This document shows, piece by piece, positions 1-10,024 of a DNA stretch of 64,000 nt. The stretch lies in contig JAGYJD010000004.1 in the NCBI GenBank assembly GCA_018402365.1, positions 23,507 through 87,506 on the forward strand. The letters run 5' to 3'. This DNA is from Candidatus Nanopelagicales bacterium. Its GTDB lineage: Bacteria; Actinomycetota; Actinomycetes; S36-B12; UBA5976. Within the stretch, counting starts at the first letter, position 1. Each line of letters opens with the position of its first letter. Both the position numbers and the translations under genes were made by a program. Under the pieces are notes generated by a model. The model was given only the letters and a program-made list of their open reading frames with translations, was not told the DNA's origin and did not search any database.

Positions 1-524
1 TCTTGAGTTAGTAATCCTTTTTTATGAATCTCTGCTAACGACCACCAAACTGATTCAATGTATTGCGGGCTCATGGTCCAATAAGCCTGATCAAAGTCGA
101 CCCAATAACCCATCCGGTCTGTCATTTGTGTGAAGGCATCCACATGACGCAAAACAGATTCCCTACAAGCATTATTAAATTCAGCTACACCATATTTTTC
201 GATGTCACTTTTACCTGTGAATCCCAATTCTTTTTCAACCGCTAGTTCCACTGGAAGCCCGTGACAGTCCCATCCAGCTCTTCTGGGAACTTGGTATCCC
301 CGCATGGTGCGATAGCGCGGAAAGACGTCCTTGAATACTCGCGCTTCTACGTGATGCGCTCCGGGCAATCCGTTGGCAGTGGGAGGGCCTTCGTAAAAGA
401 TCCAGGTCGGTGAGTCAGACCGACTTGCCACTGATTTTTCAAAAATGGCTTCGGCTTTCCAAAATTCTAAAACTTGATGCTCTAGTGCTGTGAGGTCAAC
501 CCGAGTACCAATCTCTCGGTACAT
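1..524 (-). CDS. ileS: isoleucyl-tRNA synthetase, N-terminal part (cut by window edge)
   Basis: Charges tRNA-Ile in the cytoplasm. Read on the minus strand from an ATG at 524-522, the first 174 residues are open to the window edge. The start is supported by a GGGAGG ribosome binding site just upstream. A HIGH-class signature appears as PGAHH at residues 54-58, after WIFYEGPPTANG, and GWDCHGLPVE lies at 84-93; both are typical of class I Ile/Val/Leu synthetases, and the full context fits IleRS best. The catalytic KMSKS loop and editing domain lie outside the window. It is divergent from lspA with a 56-nt gap, too short for a T-box leader. Confidence 0.93.
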   Translation of the reverse strand, partial: MYREIGTRVDLTALEHQVLEFWKAEAIFEKSVASRSDSPTWIFYEGPPTANGLPGAHHVEARVFKDVFPRYRTMRGYQVPRRAGWDCHGLPVELAVEKELGFTGKSDIEKYGVAEFNNACRESVLRHVDAFTQMTDRMGYWVDFDQAYWTMSPQYIESVWWSLAEIHKKGLLTQ

Positions 525-567
525 CTGGAGCCTCCCATCAAAAAACTAACCTTCGTTAGCCTACGCG

Positions 568-573
568 TAGTCT
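568..573 (+). promoter_or_regulatory. candidate -10 box for a leaderless lspA
   Basis: TAGTCT (TAnnnT type) ends 7 nt before the GTG start of lspA, and no Shine-Dalgarno sequence is visible. The spacing would place the transcription start at or next to the start codon. No convincing -35 box. The divergent gap also holds a CTAAC/GTTAG inverted repeat (546-559) and the palindrome CTACGCGTAG (561-570). Confidence 0.3.
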
Positions 574-580
574 GTCAGAT

Positions 581-1089
581 GTGACTTTATCCTCCAGTGC
601 TGCTCAAAAAAAAGTTTTAGTGATTGCTTTCATATTGCTGGCACTCGATCAATTCACCAAATTTTGGGCAGTTTTAACTTTAGAAAATCGCCCCCGGATT
701 TCACTGATACCTGCCTTGATCGGGGAGGGAGGTCCATGGGTCTCACTCACGGTAACGAGTGAAACACGGGAGCTGCTTTTAGTTTTGGTTCGAATTTCAC
801 CTTCATTTTTAGTGCGTTAGCAATCTTTGTAATTGGTTTAATAGTTTATTTGAGTAGAAACTTCACTAATAAGTATTGGATAATTACTTTGGGGTTAATG
901 ATGGGGGGAGCTGCCGGAAATCTAAGTGATCGTGTATTTCGAGCTCCAGCCAATTTTCAGGGTGGGGTAGTTGATTTTATTGCAGTTGAAAAATTTGCAG
1001 TTTTTAATGTGGCTGACATCGCGATAACGCTTGCCGCAATCGGAATATTTTTGCTCACGCTTTTTAAAGTTGATGAGAAAGCGAAATAA
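581..1089 (+). CDS. lspA: lipoprotein signal peptidase (signal peptidase II), interrupted by a 1-nt frameshift
   Basis: Inner-membrane aspartyl protease that cleaves prolipoprotein signal peptides. The GTG start at 581 opens a frame giving the first membrane helix with LALDQFTKFWA, then WVSLTVTSE. The family motif NTGAAFS continues in another frame from 763, followed by AGNLSDRV and FNVADI, which carry the two catalytic aspartates. Adding one A in the run at 762-764 restores a continuous reading of about 170 residues, the normal family length. Without correction the first frame stops at 820 and the second has a TGA at 760-762. A base-call error is more likely than true loss, as the gene is otherwise perfectly conserved. 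It lies 3 nt upstream of rluD. Confidence 0.85.
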
Positions 1090-1092
1090 ACC

Positions 1093-2007
1093 ATGGAATA
1101 TTTAGTACCAGATAACATGGTTGATACTCGGTTAGACCAGTTTTTAGCCAGCGTGAGTGAAGTATCGCGAACTAAAGCAGTTGAGTTGATTTCTTTGGGT
1201 CAAATTCAGGTCAATGGCAAAAATGTTGACAAATCTTATCGAGTTCAGGCACTGGATCAAATAACAGCAAATTTAGAATTGCCGAAGACCCAAATGCTCG
1301 ATATTCCACCAATTGAACCAATTAAAATTTTTTATCAAGATCAAGATCTAGTAGTGATCGATAAGCCAAAAGATGTTGCGGTGCACGCCAGTGTTGGTTG
1401 GAGTGGCGCTACGGTGGTAGCTGGATTAAAAGAATTAGGAATCTTTCCGGCGACTAGCGGAGCACCTGAGCGACAAGGAATAGTTCAGCGTTTGGACGCC
1501 GGCACCACTGGGGTGATGGTGGTGGCCTTAAGTGAAGTCGCGTATTCCAGATTGAAAAATCAATTTAGATCGAGAGAAGTGACCAAGCTCTACCATGCCT
1601 TAGTGCAGGGTCACCCCGATCCCAGCGAAGGCACCATTGATGCACCACTGGATCGCCTGGTTGGTCAAAGTCATAAATTTGCCGTGATCGCAGGAGGAAA
1701 GCCCAGCGTTACGCACTACCGAACTTTAGAATCTTGGGCGCATGCCTCATTGCTAGAGGTAAAATTAGAAACTGGAAGAACTCATCAAATCCGTGTTCAC
1801 ATGCAAGCAATTCGCCACCCTTGCGTAGGGGATGCCTTGTATGGCGCAGACCCAACCCTCACCAAAAGGTTGGGACTCGATCGTCAATGGCTACATGCTT
1901 TTGAAATCAGTTTTATTCACCCCATCACCAATGAGCCGTTAACCTTTAATTCTTCGTATAGTGAGGATTTGGCAAAAGTTTTACAATTGCTTAACGAGAG
2001 TTATTAA
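1093..2007 (+). CDS. rluD: 23S rRNA pseudouridine synthase, RluD family
   Basis: Converts specific uridines in rRNA to pseudouridine. The 304-residue protein has an N-terminal S4 RNA-binding domain (about residues 10-65, starting TRLDQFLAS) and an RluA/RluD catalytic domain. The active-site motif is QRLDAGTTG, with catalytic Asp135, and the conserved GRTHQIRVHM lies at 228-237. The length matches RluD. Assignment to RluD rather than another RluA-type enzyme rests on its position right after lspA, a common actinobacterial arrangement. The Gln before RLD replaces the frequent His, which is seen in some family members. Confidence 0.9.
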   Translation: MEYLVPDNMVDTRLDQFLASVSEVSRTKAVELISLGQIQVNGKNVDKSYRVQALDQITANLELPKTQMLDIPPIEPIKIFYQDQDLVVIDKPKDVAVHASVGWSGATVVAGLKELGIFPATSGAPERQGIVQRLDAGTTGVMVVALSEVAYSRLKNQFRSREVTKLYHALVQGHPDPSEGTIDAPLDRLVGQSHKFAVIAGGKPSVTHYRTLESWAHASLLEVKLETGRTHQIRVHMQAIRHPCVGDALYGADPTLTKRLGLDRQWLHAFEISFIHPITNEPLTFNSSYSEDLAKVLQLLNESY

Positions 2008-2026
2008 AGTCTCAGACACTCGATTT

Positions 2027-2055
2027 TTGCGCCTTGGGCAACTTTTTCGTATAAC
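2027..2055 (+). promoter_or_regulatory. candidate promoter for dnaE
   Basis: TTGCGC (2027-2032) and TATAAC (2050-2055) are separated by 17 nt in the 112-nt gap between rluD and dnaE, predicting a start near 2062. The match is reasonable but not verified. Confidence 0.4.
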
Positions 2056-2119
2056 TGACTAGTCTTGGAGCATTGTGGAAGCCTAGATTTTGAAAAATTT
2101 GTTAGCAGGGAGTTTGTCG

Positions 2120-5100
2120 GTGTCTAATTCGGACTTTGTGCATTTGCATGTACATACCGAATATTCAATGTTAGATGGCGCAGCGCGCATAAATGAACTA
2201 ATGGATGAAGTTCAAGTTCAAGAGATGTCGGCCATCGCCATTACTGATCACGGATATCTTTATGGAGTTTACGATTTTTATAAAGCCGCTAAAGCGCGCG
2301 AGATAAAGCCAATTATTGGGGTGGAAGCATATTTTGCGCCCCAAGGCAGAACCACCCGCGCGCCCATTGAATTTGGACTCGGGGTAAAAAATTCTGAAGA
2401 TGAAGAATTTGCCGGAAAGGGCAAGGCCGCCTACACCCACATGTCGCTCTGGGCGTCAAACAATATTGGTTTAGCAAACCTATTTAGAATTTCTTCTCAA
2501 GCTAGCTTTGATGGTTATTACCATAAGCCGCGGATAGATGAAGAGTTGTTGATTAAACACGGTAAAGGACTAATCGGCACCACAGGATGTCCTTCGGGTG
2601 AAGTTAATCGCTGGCTGCAAGCTGGAGAAAAAGAAAAAGCATTAGCGGCGGCGGCTCGAATGCAAGATATTTTAGGTAAAGAGAATTATTTCGCCGAGCT
2701 GATGGATCATGGGTTAGAGATTGAACGCAAAACTATGCCGGCCTTAATTGAAATAGCAAAAAAACTTAATTTACCCTTGGTGGCAACAAATGATTTACAC
2801 TACGTGAAGGCTGAACATGCACCAATTCACGAAGCTCTGCTTTGTATCGGTACCAGATCAACTTTAGACGATCCAAATAGATTTAAATTTGACGCGCAAG
2901 ATTTTTATTTAAAATCCGCCCAAGAAATGAGACAACTCTGGAAGGAGTTTCCAGAAGCTTGTGACAATACGCTTTTAATCGCAGAGAGGTGTGAGATTGA
3001 GATAAAAGAAGGTGCGAATTTAATGCCCTCCTTTGAAGTTCCTGCCGACGAAACAGAAGCTAGCTGGCTAGAAAAAGAAGTAATGCGAGGATTAAAACAA
3101 AGATTTCCACAAGCTGTACCAACTGCTCATTTGTCGCAAGCAAAATATGAGCTAGCGGTAGTAGAACAAATGGGTTTTCCTAGTTACTTTTTAGTTGTTG
3201 CCGACCTAATCCGACATGCTAAGGAAAATGGAATCAGAGTTGGACCGGGTCGTGGTTCAGTAGGAGGAGCGGTAATTGCTTATGCGCTTGGTATTACTGA
3301 ACTAGATCCCATTGAACATGGATTGCTGTTTGAAAGATTCTTAAATCCTGAACGTATTTCTATGCCAGATATAGATATTGACTTTGACGAACGTCGTCGT
3401 TCAGAAATGATTAAATACGCAACTGATAAGTATGGATCAGACCACGTAGCGCAAATCGTGACATACGGAACCATCAAAGCCAAAGCAGCTATTAAAGATG
3501 CGGCAAGAGTATTAGGTTACCCGTTTGCGGTGAGCGACAAAGTTACGAAGGCTCTGCCGCCAGCAATTATGGGTAAAGATATTTCATTAAAAGGAGTATT
3601 CGATAAAAAAGACTCTCGTTATTCTGAAGCTTCAGCCTTAAGAGATTTATACAAGGCTGATGCAGATGTAAAAAGAATTGTTGATACGGCTAAGGGTTTT
3701 GAGGGATTAAAGCGACAGCCGGGGGTCCACGCAGCTGGAGTAATTCTGTGCCGTGAGCCATTACTTGATGTTTTGCCGATGTGGCGACGTGAGCAAGACG
3801 ATTCGGTTATCACGCAATTTGATATGGGTGCATGTGAATCAATGGGTTTATTAAAAATGGACTTTCTTGGCCTTAGAAACTTAACAGTTTTGGACGATTG
3901 TTTAAATTTAATGCAGATCCATCAAATAAAAACTTAGTGTTGGAAGAGCTAGAACTAAACGATTCTAAACTTATGAACTCTAGCAAGGGTGACACTTCTT
4001 TAGGGGTATTTCAATTAGATGGTGGGCCTATGCGTTCACTATTGAGAGCCATGCAGCCGGAGGAGTTTGAACACATCAGTGCAGTCCTAGCCCTTTATCG
4101 ACCCGGACCAATGGGGGCAGGCGCACATATCGATTATGCAGAGCGAAAAAATGGACGCAAAGCTGTAATCCCAATTCATGAGGAATTAAAAGAAGTACTA
4201 GATGAAATTTTAAAAGACACCTACGGTTTGATTGTCTACCAAGAACAGGTAATGGAAATTGCCCAAAAAGTAGCAGGTTACTCACTGGGTGCGGCTGATT
4301 TATTACGCCGGGCTATGGGTAAAAAGAAAAAAGAGATTTTAGATAAAGAATTTATCCCGTTTCGCGATGGGATGATAAAAAATAACTATTCCCCAGAAGC
4401 CATAAAGACGCTTTGGGATTTATTGGTTCCTTTTTCTGATTACGCATTTAATAAGGCTCATACTGCTGGCTATGGTCTAGTTTCTTATTGGACGGCGTAC
4501 CTAAAGGCGAATTATCCTGCTGAATACATGAGTGCAGTCTTGACCAGCGTTAAAGATGATAGAGATAAATTAGCAATTTATTTAAACGAATGTCGACGTA
4601 TGGGAATTCAAGTTTTGCCGCCAGACGTTCAGCTTTCAGCGGCAGAATTTGCTCCTAGTGAAGGAAACATTCGATTTGGGCTATCAGCCATAAAAAATAT
4701 TGGATCAGCAGTTGTGGAGTCGATCTTAAAAACTCGCAGCGAAAAGACTAAATTCGAAGATTTCTCAGATTTTCTAGAGAAAATCGAGGCTCAAGTTTGT
4801 TCAAAACGAATAATCGAGTCCCTAATCAAAGCCGGGGCCTTCGATTCGATTGCCCCATCTAGAAAAGGATTGCTAAGTATTCACCTAGAAGCGGTTGAGC
4901 AGGCGGTAGAACTTAAGCGTGCCCAGGCGATTGGTCAATTTGATTTATTCAATGACACCAATGAGGGAAAAACGATAAGTGGCTTTAACTTGGTGATTCC
5001 TGAAGGCGAGTGGGAAAAGTCAACACTGCTTAGTTTCGAAAGAGAAATGTTAGGACTTTATGTAAGTGATCATCCTTTGTTTGGAGTCGAGCACATTCTT

Positions 5101-5646
5101 GATCAAAACAGTGATATTCCGGTCTCTGAATTAGCTAGTGATGAAAGAGCAGACGGACAAGTTTTAAGTGTGGCGGGATTAGTAACTGCAGTCAACAGAA
5201 AGATCACCAAGCAAGGAGCAGCTTGGGCGATTGTTACTTTAGAAGACTTAGCAGGCGTAAGTGAAATTATGGTTTTTCCGCAGGTATATCAGCAGGTCGC
5301 CACTTTGTTGCATGAAGACGCAATTTTAACCTTTAGAATTCGAATGGATTTACGAGAAGAGGATAACCCTCGAGTTGTTGCTCTCGAAGTTTCACAACCA
5401 GATTTAAACAAGCAAAGAACTGGACCCATTATTCTTAAGTTACCAGTAGTTAAGTGCACCCCAGAAGTAGTTGACTCAATTAAAGCGGTTTTGCAGAGCC
5501 ATCCAGGAACCAGCGATGTTCATCTTCATTTGAGTAATAACGGAAAAACTACAGTCTTGAAAATCGATGACAAATTAAAGGTTGATCCAACACTGTCTTT
5601 GTACGCGGACTTGAAAGCCTTATTAGGCCCGGCAGCGGTCGCTTAA
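2120..5646 (+). CDS. dnaE: DNA polymerase III alpha subunit, interrupted by a 1-nt frameshift near 3920
   Basis: Catalytic subunit of the replicative polymerase. The GTG at 2120 is preferred over the TTG at 2090 because AGGGAG lies 7 nt upstream and the protein then begins right at the PHP domain (FVHLHVHTEYSMLDG). The palm-domain catalytic aspartates are in MPDIDIDFDE (about 3361-3390), and a C-terminal OB fold includes VAGLVTAVNRK. The frame that starts at 2120 ends at 3937 just after LGLRNLTVLDD; homology continues in the -1 frame with NADPSNKNLV and GDTSLGVFQLDGG. One extra A in TTTAATGC restores about 1175 residues, the normal length. The switch also sits at TTTAAAT in slippery register (see findings). 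Confidence 0.93.
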
Positions 5647-6311
5647 TTAAGACTTATAGAAAAACTAGTCAAATAGGGTGCGGGGATGCTCGGAATTTCT
5701 TCAAGCAAAATTGATTCTCGATTGAAGATTTTTATCAATTTTGAAAGTTTTTCTTTTGCAGAATTCATTTCTAATAATTGTTGCTGCTCCTGAACATTGC
5801 CAGACAAAGTAGTGATTAATAAATTAGCTAAGGCTCCAGCTTGACTTGGCAATTGCGCATAAGCCGCTTCGGTAGTTTCACCGATAACTCTTAGGTAATT
5901 TAAGTAAGAGCGCATGGCATGTGAAATTAATTCATCAGGAGCTTGGGTTTCAGCTGGGGGTAAAAAATTAACTCTTGCCATTAAATAAGGTGCGCGGGCG
6001 GGTAATAGCTCTTCTAGCGAGAAGCGGTCAGCGCCTGTGGTTACCAAGTCGAAGTTACCCTCCGCAAGGTGCTTAATCTTTCTAACTTTTGCCATAGTCC
6101 CAATCTGATGGAGTGCTGGCGTGTTAGAGGTACCAACTTCCCAGCCAGCCTTTATGGCTATTACTCCAAATCTTCTCTCTGGCTCAGGTAACTGCAGCAG
6201 ATCAGTGACTAACTGCCGATATCGAGTTTCAAAAATATGAAGCGGCAAACTCATGCCAGGAACCAAAACTGTTGAAAGCGGAAAAATTGGAATTAGTTCA
6301 AAATCGCTCAT
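5643..6311 (-). CDS. LON substrate-binding-domain protein
   Basis: A stand-alone homologue of the N-terminal domain of the Lon protease (PUA-like fold, 222 residues). It lacks the AAA+ and protease domains, so it is not itself a Lon protease. The recognisable start is FELIPIFPLSTVLVPGM followed by LPLHIFETRYRQL, and RRFGVIAIKAG is also typical. The C-terminal half is predicted helical. The biochemical role of these stand-alone proteins is not established. It is convergent with dnaE, overlapping by 4 nt, and divergent from hisD. Confidence 0.85.
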   Translation of the reverse strand: MSDFELIPIFPLSTVLVPGMSLPLHIFETRYRQLVTDLLQLPEPERRFGVIAIKAGWEVGTSNTPALHQIGTMAKVRKIKHLAEGNFDLVTTGADRFSLEELLPARAPYLMARVNFLPPAETQAPDELISHAMRSYLNYLRVIGETTEAAYAQLPSQAGALANLLITTLSGNVQEQQQLLEMNSAKEKLSKLIKIFNRESILLEEIPSIPAPYLTSFSISLN

Positions 6312-6318
6312 GACTCTT

Positions 6319-6324
6319 AGAATA
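6319..6324 (-). promoter_or_regulatory. candidate -10 box for a leaderless LON-domain gene
   Basis: On the minus strand TATTCT lies 7 nt before the ATG at 6311, with no Shine-Dalgarno sequence between them. This fits a transcript starting at or next to the start codon. Confidence 0.35.
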
Positions 6325-6331
6325 AGAGCAG

Positions 6332-6359
6332 TTTGCGAATTAGGCCAATCAAGTAGACT
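6332..6359 (+). promoter_or_regulatory. candidate promoter of the his operon (leaderless hisD)
   Basis: TTTGCG (6332-6337) and TAGACT (6354-6359) are 16 nt apart, and TAGACT ends 6 nt before the hisD ATG at 6366. There is no ribosome binding site, so the mRNA probably starts at the ATG. Confidence 0.45.
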
Positions 6360-6365
6360 TGAATC

Positions 6366-7661
6366 ATGATACAGACTTTAGATTTTCGAGTTAAGGGCGA
6401 GAAAGAGTCACTCGCCTTACCTAGAGCGATTATTAACATAGAAGAGGTAAGTGCTCAGGTAAAAGAAGTGATTCTTGATGTGAAAAATCGTGGTGATGAA
6501 GCCGTGGTTTTTTGGAATGAAAAATTTTCAGCAAGCAAACAAACTGATTTGCGGGTGCCGCAAGCTGTAATCGATCGCGCTTTGGCGGCTAGCAGCCAAG
6601 AATTAATTTCTGCCCTAAATGAAGCTATTTCAAGAGTAAAAAAATTTCACCAAATTCAAACCAGAAGCGAGCAAAGTATCGAAGTTGCTGCAGGTGGAGT
6701 GGTAAGCATTGACTGGCTGCCTATGGCACGAGTTGGTTTATATGTTCCGGGAGGTGCAGCGGTCTACCCCTCAAGTGTGATTATGAATGTGGTACCTGCA
6801 CAAATCGCTGGAGTTGAATCGATTGCAGTTGTTTCACCAGGGCAATTAGATAACGAAGGATGGCCTCACCCCGCCATCTTGACAGCTTGTGCACTTTTAG
6901 GTGTGAGCGAAATCTATGCCGCGGGGGGATCGCAAGCTGTTGCCATGATGGCGCACGGTACCGAGAGTTGCAAAAAAGTTAATTTGATTACTGGCCCAGG
7001 AAACATTTATGTAACCGCTGCGAAGCGTTTGGTACGGGGAGCAGTAGCAATAGATTCTGAAGCCGGACCAACCGAAATTGCAATTTTGGCAGATGAAACT
7101 GCAAACGCTAGTTGGGTGGCGGCGGATTTAATAAGTCAGGCTGAACACGATATTTCTGCTGCAAGTATTTTAGTTACCGATAGTGAAAAACTAGCGCAAG
7201 AAGTTTTAGAAGAATTGAGAATTCAAGTTGCGAATACCAAACACGCAGAGCGAATTTCTAAAGCTTTAGCAGGTATTCAAAGTGCCATAATTCTAGTTAA
7301 GGATCTCACGCAAGGCTTGGAGGTAATTAACGAATACGCCGCCGAGCACTTAGAAATCCAAACGCGAGATGCAGCGGCAGTAGCAAAGAAAATAAAGAAC
7401 GCAGGGGCAGTTTTTGTAGGCCCCTTTGCGCCGGTTTCATTGGGTGATTACTTGGCAGGAAGCAACCACGTATTACCTACCGGAGGATGCGCTTGCCATT
7501 CCTCTGGATTGAGTGTTCAAACTTTTTTACGGGGCGTTCAATTTATTAATTACGATAAGGCTGCTTTAGCACAAGTTAAAGACGCACTAAAAATTTTAGC
7601 TGAAACCGAAGATCTACCAGCTCACTCTCAAGCAGTTGAAGTGAGATTTGAAAACAACTAA
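6366..7661 (+). CDS. hisD: histidinol dehydrogenase
   Basis: Catalyses the last two oxidations of histidine synthesis, L-histidinol to L-histidine, with NAD and zinc. The 431-residue length is normal. GPGNIYVTAAK lies at 210-220; the zinc-ligand pair Gln258/His261 is in QAEHD, and the catalytic Glu/His pair is at 327-328 in EYAAEHLEI. The C-terminal CACHSSGLSVQTF region carries the last zinc ligand. It is the first gene of the his operon and abuts hisC without a gap. Regulation is not obvious beyond the candidate promoter. Confidence 0.97.
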   Translation: MIQTLDFRVKGEKESLALPRAIINIEEVSAQVKEVILDVKNRGDEAVVFWNEKFSASKQTDLRVPQAVIDRALAASSQELISALNEAISRVKKFHQIQTRSEQSIEVAAGGVVSIDWLPMARVGLYVPGGAAVYPSSVIMNVVPAQIAGVESIAVVSPGQLDNEGWPHPAILTACALLGVSEIYAAGGSQAVAMMAHGTESCKKVNLITGPGNIYVTAAKRLVRGAVAIDSEAGPTEIAILADETANASWVAADLISQAEHDISAASILVTDSEKLAQEVLEELRIQVANTKHAERISKALAGIQSAIILVKDLTQGLEVINEYAAEHLEIQTRDAAAVAKKIKNAGAVFVGPFAPVSLGDYLAGSNHVLPTGGCACHSSGLSVQTFLRGVQFINYDKAALAQVKDALKILAETEDLPAHSQAVEVRFENN

Positions 7662-8783
7662 ATGTCTAATATTGAAAACACTAAGGTAAATCCAAAACTT
7701 CCCTTAAGTAAAAGATTTAAAAACAGCCAGCCTTATGGTGCTCCAGTGTTAGATCTAGAACTGAAGTTGAACACCAATGAAAACCCGTATCCTTTGCCAG
7801 CTGAAGTTAAAGCCGAAATTTTAGAGGAACTTTCGCAAAAGTTAGATGCAGTAAATAGGTATCCAGACCGATTGCAGGTCGAGGCGAGGACAGCCTTAGC
7901 AAAGTACCTGTATGAAATTACTAATGTCGCGATTTCACCAACTCAAGTCTGGGCAGCAAATGGGTCTAATGAAATTATAAATCAAATTTTGCTGGCGTTT
8001 CACGATCCAGGTGAGATCGCATTAGGTTTTGAGCCGAGTTATTCCATGCATAAGATAATTAGCGAAGCGGTGGGATATCGATATCAAGCAGTACCAAGAG
8101 GCGATGATTTTTCAATTGATTTTGAAAAAGCACTGAGTGTCATAAAAAGAGATAATCCCAGAATAATTTTTATAACGACTCCTAATAACCCAACCGGCAC
8201 TTCGACTTCACTCGGGGATATTGAAAAAATCTTGCAAGTTGCAACTCAAAGCGTTCTGATTGTGGATGAAGCGTACGGAGAATTTTCTACAGAGCCCAGT
8301 GCAATTTGCTTGATTGAAAAGTATCCGAATCTGATTGTTTCGCGAACTATGAGTAAGGCTTTTGCTTTTGCTGGCGCCCGCATTGGATATGCGGTTGCAC
8401 AACTAGAGACATTGGCGGCGCTGGGCTTAGCGCGGCTTCCCTATCACCTTTCCACCCAAAGTCAGGTGCTTGCCAAGGTAGCTCTAGGTAATTATCAATT
8501 ATTGCAAGGTCAAGTGCAAAAAATAATTAAGTCTAGAAAATTTCTAATGCAGCAGTTACGAGAGCTTGGTTTAACCGTAATTGAGAGTGACGCAAATTTC
8601 TTTTTATTTGGTGAATTCACCTCATCCCAGCACGCCTGGCAGGCGTTGGTTGACGAATCGATTCTGGTGCGAGATGTGGCGATAGCGGGATTCTTACGAA
8701 TTACAGTGGGAACAGAACAGGAATCGCACCTGTTTATTGAGCGCTTAAAGGGCTTACTGAATAATAAGATAATTCTCAAATAA
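7662..8783 (+). CDS. hisC: histidinol-phosphate aminotransferase
   Basis: PLP enzyme converting imidazole acetol phosphate and glutamate to histidinol phosphate. The 373-residue protein shows the class I/II aminotransferase pattern: NTNENPYP near the N terminus, TPNNPTGT for cofactor and substrate binding, DEAYGEF, and the PLP lysine at about residue 232 in SRTMSKAFAFAGARIGY. The ATG directly follows the hisD stop codon, and a distinct SD is not clear, suggesting coupling to hisD. Substrate specificity is taken from operon position. Confidence 0.95.
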   Translation: MSNIENTKVNPKLPLSKRFKNSQPYGAPVLDLELKLNTNENPYPLPAEVKAEILEELSQKLDAVNRYPDRLQVEARTALAKYLYEITNVAISPTQVWAANGSNEIINQILLAFHDPGEIALGFEPSYSMHKIISEAVGYRYQAVPRGDDFSIDFEKALSVIKRDNPRIIFITTPNNPTGTSTSLGDIEKILQVATQSVLIVDEAYGEFSTEPSAICLIEKYPNLIVSRTMSKAFAFAGARIGYAVAQLETLAALGLARLPYHLSTQSQVLAKVALGNYQLLQGQVQKIIKSRKFLMQQLRELGLTVIESDANFFLFGEFTSSQHAWQALVDESILVRDVAIAGFLRITVGTEQESHLFIERLKGLLNNKIILK

Positions 8784-8795
8784 AGAAACGGAATC

Positions 8796-9383
8796 ATGAA
8801 AAGAATTGCTACGGTCTCAAGAAAGACTAAAGAAAGCCAAGTTTCAATTGAATTGAATCTAGATGGCGCAGGGATTAACGAAATTGATACCCAGATTCCT
8901 TTCTATGACCACATGTTAAGTCAACTAGCTAAACATGGTCTTTTTGATCTAAAAGTTAAAACTGTTGGTGATGTAGACGTTGATGAGCACCACACAATCG
9001 AAGATACTGCTTTGGCGCTCGGTCAAGCTTTCAGTGAGGCTTTAGGTGAAAAGGCGTCGATTCGTAGGTATGGGGATGCCACGGTGCCTTTGGACGATGT
9101 TTTGGTGCGCGCGGCGGTGGATCTCTCTGGCCGCCCTTACTTGATACATAAAGAACCAGAGATGGCGCCGATGATTGGTAGCTATGACACAACTTTGAAC
9201 AAGCACATCTGGGAATCTTTTGTCAATCAAGCAAAAATTACGTTGCACATTGAAGTCTTAGACGGAAGAAATGCTCACCACATAGTGGAGGCACAATTTA
9301 AAGCTGTTGCCCGAGCACTACGCACCGCATGTGAAATTGATCCAAGAGTTTCAGGAGTGCCCTCAACCAAGGGTTCGTTATAA
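8796..9383 (+). CDS. hisB: imidazoleglycerol-phosphate dehydratase
   Basis: Dehydrates imidazole glycerol phosphate to imidazole acetol phosphate. It is the monofunctional 195-residue form with no fused phosphatase. The two metal-binding signatures are present: VDEHHTIEDTALALGQ in the N-terminal half and NAHHIVEAQFKAVARALR in the C-terminal half. The 12-nt gap after hisC and 5-nt gap before hisH place it in the operon. The histidinol-phosphatase step must be encoded outside this window. Confidence 0.96.
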   Translation: MKRIATVSRKTKESQVSIELNLDGAGINEIDTQIPFYDHMLSQLAKHGLFDLKVKTVGDVDVDEHHTIEDTALALGQAFSEALGEKASIRRYGDATVPLDDVLVRAAVDLSGRPYLIHKEPEMAPMIGSYDTTLNKHIWESFVNQAKITLHIEVLDGRNAHHIVEAQFKAVARALRTACEIDPRVSGVPSTKGSL

Positions 9384-9388
9384 ATCTC

Positions 9389-10024
9389 GTGAATGACGTA
9401 GTTGTTCTTGATTACGGATTTGGAAATGTCCGTTCAGTGCTACGCGCTGTTGAAAAAAATAAGGCAAGCGTAAAACTTTCTGCTGATTTTAACGAAGCCC
9501 TCGAGGCCAAAGGATTAATCATTCCTGGAGTGGGGGCTTTTGCTGCCTGCATGAAAGGGCTAGAGCAAGTTCGCGCTAATGAAATTATTGATAGACGACT
9601 AGTCGCAAATAAACCTGTCTTGGGAATTTGTGTAGGAATGCAGGTGATGTTCGAATCGGGTTGGGAACATGGAATCAAGAGTGAGGGGTTGGGCCAATGG
9701 CCAGGAATAGTAGATCAAATAAATGCGCCAGTTTTGCCTCACATGGGTTTTAATTCGATTGAAGTTGCGATTGGGTCAAAAATGTTTAGTGAAATAGCGC
9801 AAGAACAATTTTATTTTTTGCATAGCTTTGCTGCTAAAAAACTAGAGTTTAGAGACTCTTCTAAAATTATCAACCCATTAATTCACTACGCAACTCACTT
9901 TGAGCAATTCATAGCGGCAGTAGAGAATGGTCCACTGTGGGCGACACAATTTCATCCTGAAAAATCTGGGCCAGCTGGATTGAAATTAATAAATAATTGG
10001 TTGGAGACATTGGATGAAAAATAG
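9389..10024 (+). CDS. hisH: imidazole glycerol phosphate synthase, glutamine amidotransferase subunit
   Basis: Glutaminase half of the HisHF complex, feeding ammonia to HisF. The 211-residue class I amidotransferase has nucleophile Cys81 in [15 protein letters not shown], and His189 and Glu191 in QFHPEKSG complete the triad. GTG start at 9389. The 3' end overlaps hisA by 11 nt, so translation of the two is probably coupled. Confidence 0.96.
   Translation: MNDVVVLDYGFGNVRSVLRAVEKNKASVKLSADFNEALEAKGLIIPGVGAFAACMKGLEQVRANEIIDRRLVANKPVLGICVGMQVMFESGWEHGIKSEGLGQWPGIVDQINAPVLPHMGFNSIEVAIGSKMFSEIAQEQFYFLHSFAAKKLEFRDSSKIINPLIHYATHFEQFIAAVENGPLWATQFHPEKSGPAGLKLINNWLETLDEK

Noticed and set aside
63..245. 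Plus-strand 60-codon frame at the left edge
   Set aside because: It is antisense to conserved ileS coding sequence.
525..580. T-box leader for ileS
   Set aside because: Actinobacterial ileS genes often have a T-box, but the whole divergent gap is 56 nt and lacks the TGGNACCGCG-type sequence.
2008..2119. tRNA gene between rluD and dnaE
   Set aside because: No cloverleaf or T-loop consensus GGTTCGANNCC; the gap is explained by a promoter and SD.
8510..8797. Antisense 95-codon frame over hisC
   Set aside because: It lies opposite conserved HisC sequence with no SD or known domain. The same applies to the other antisense frames, including 24404-24796 and 56441-57064.
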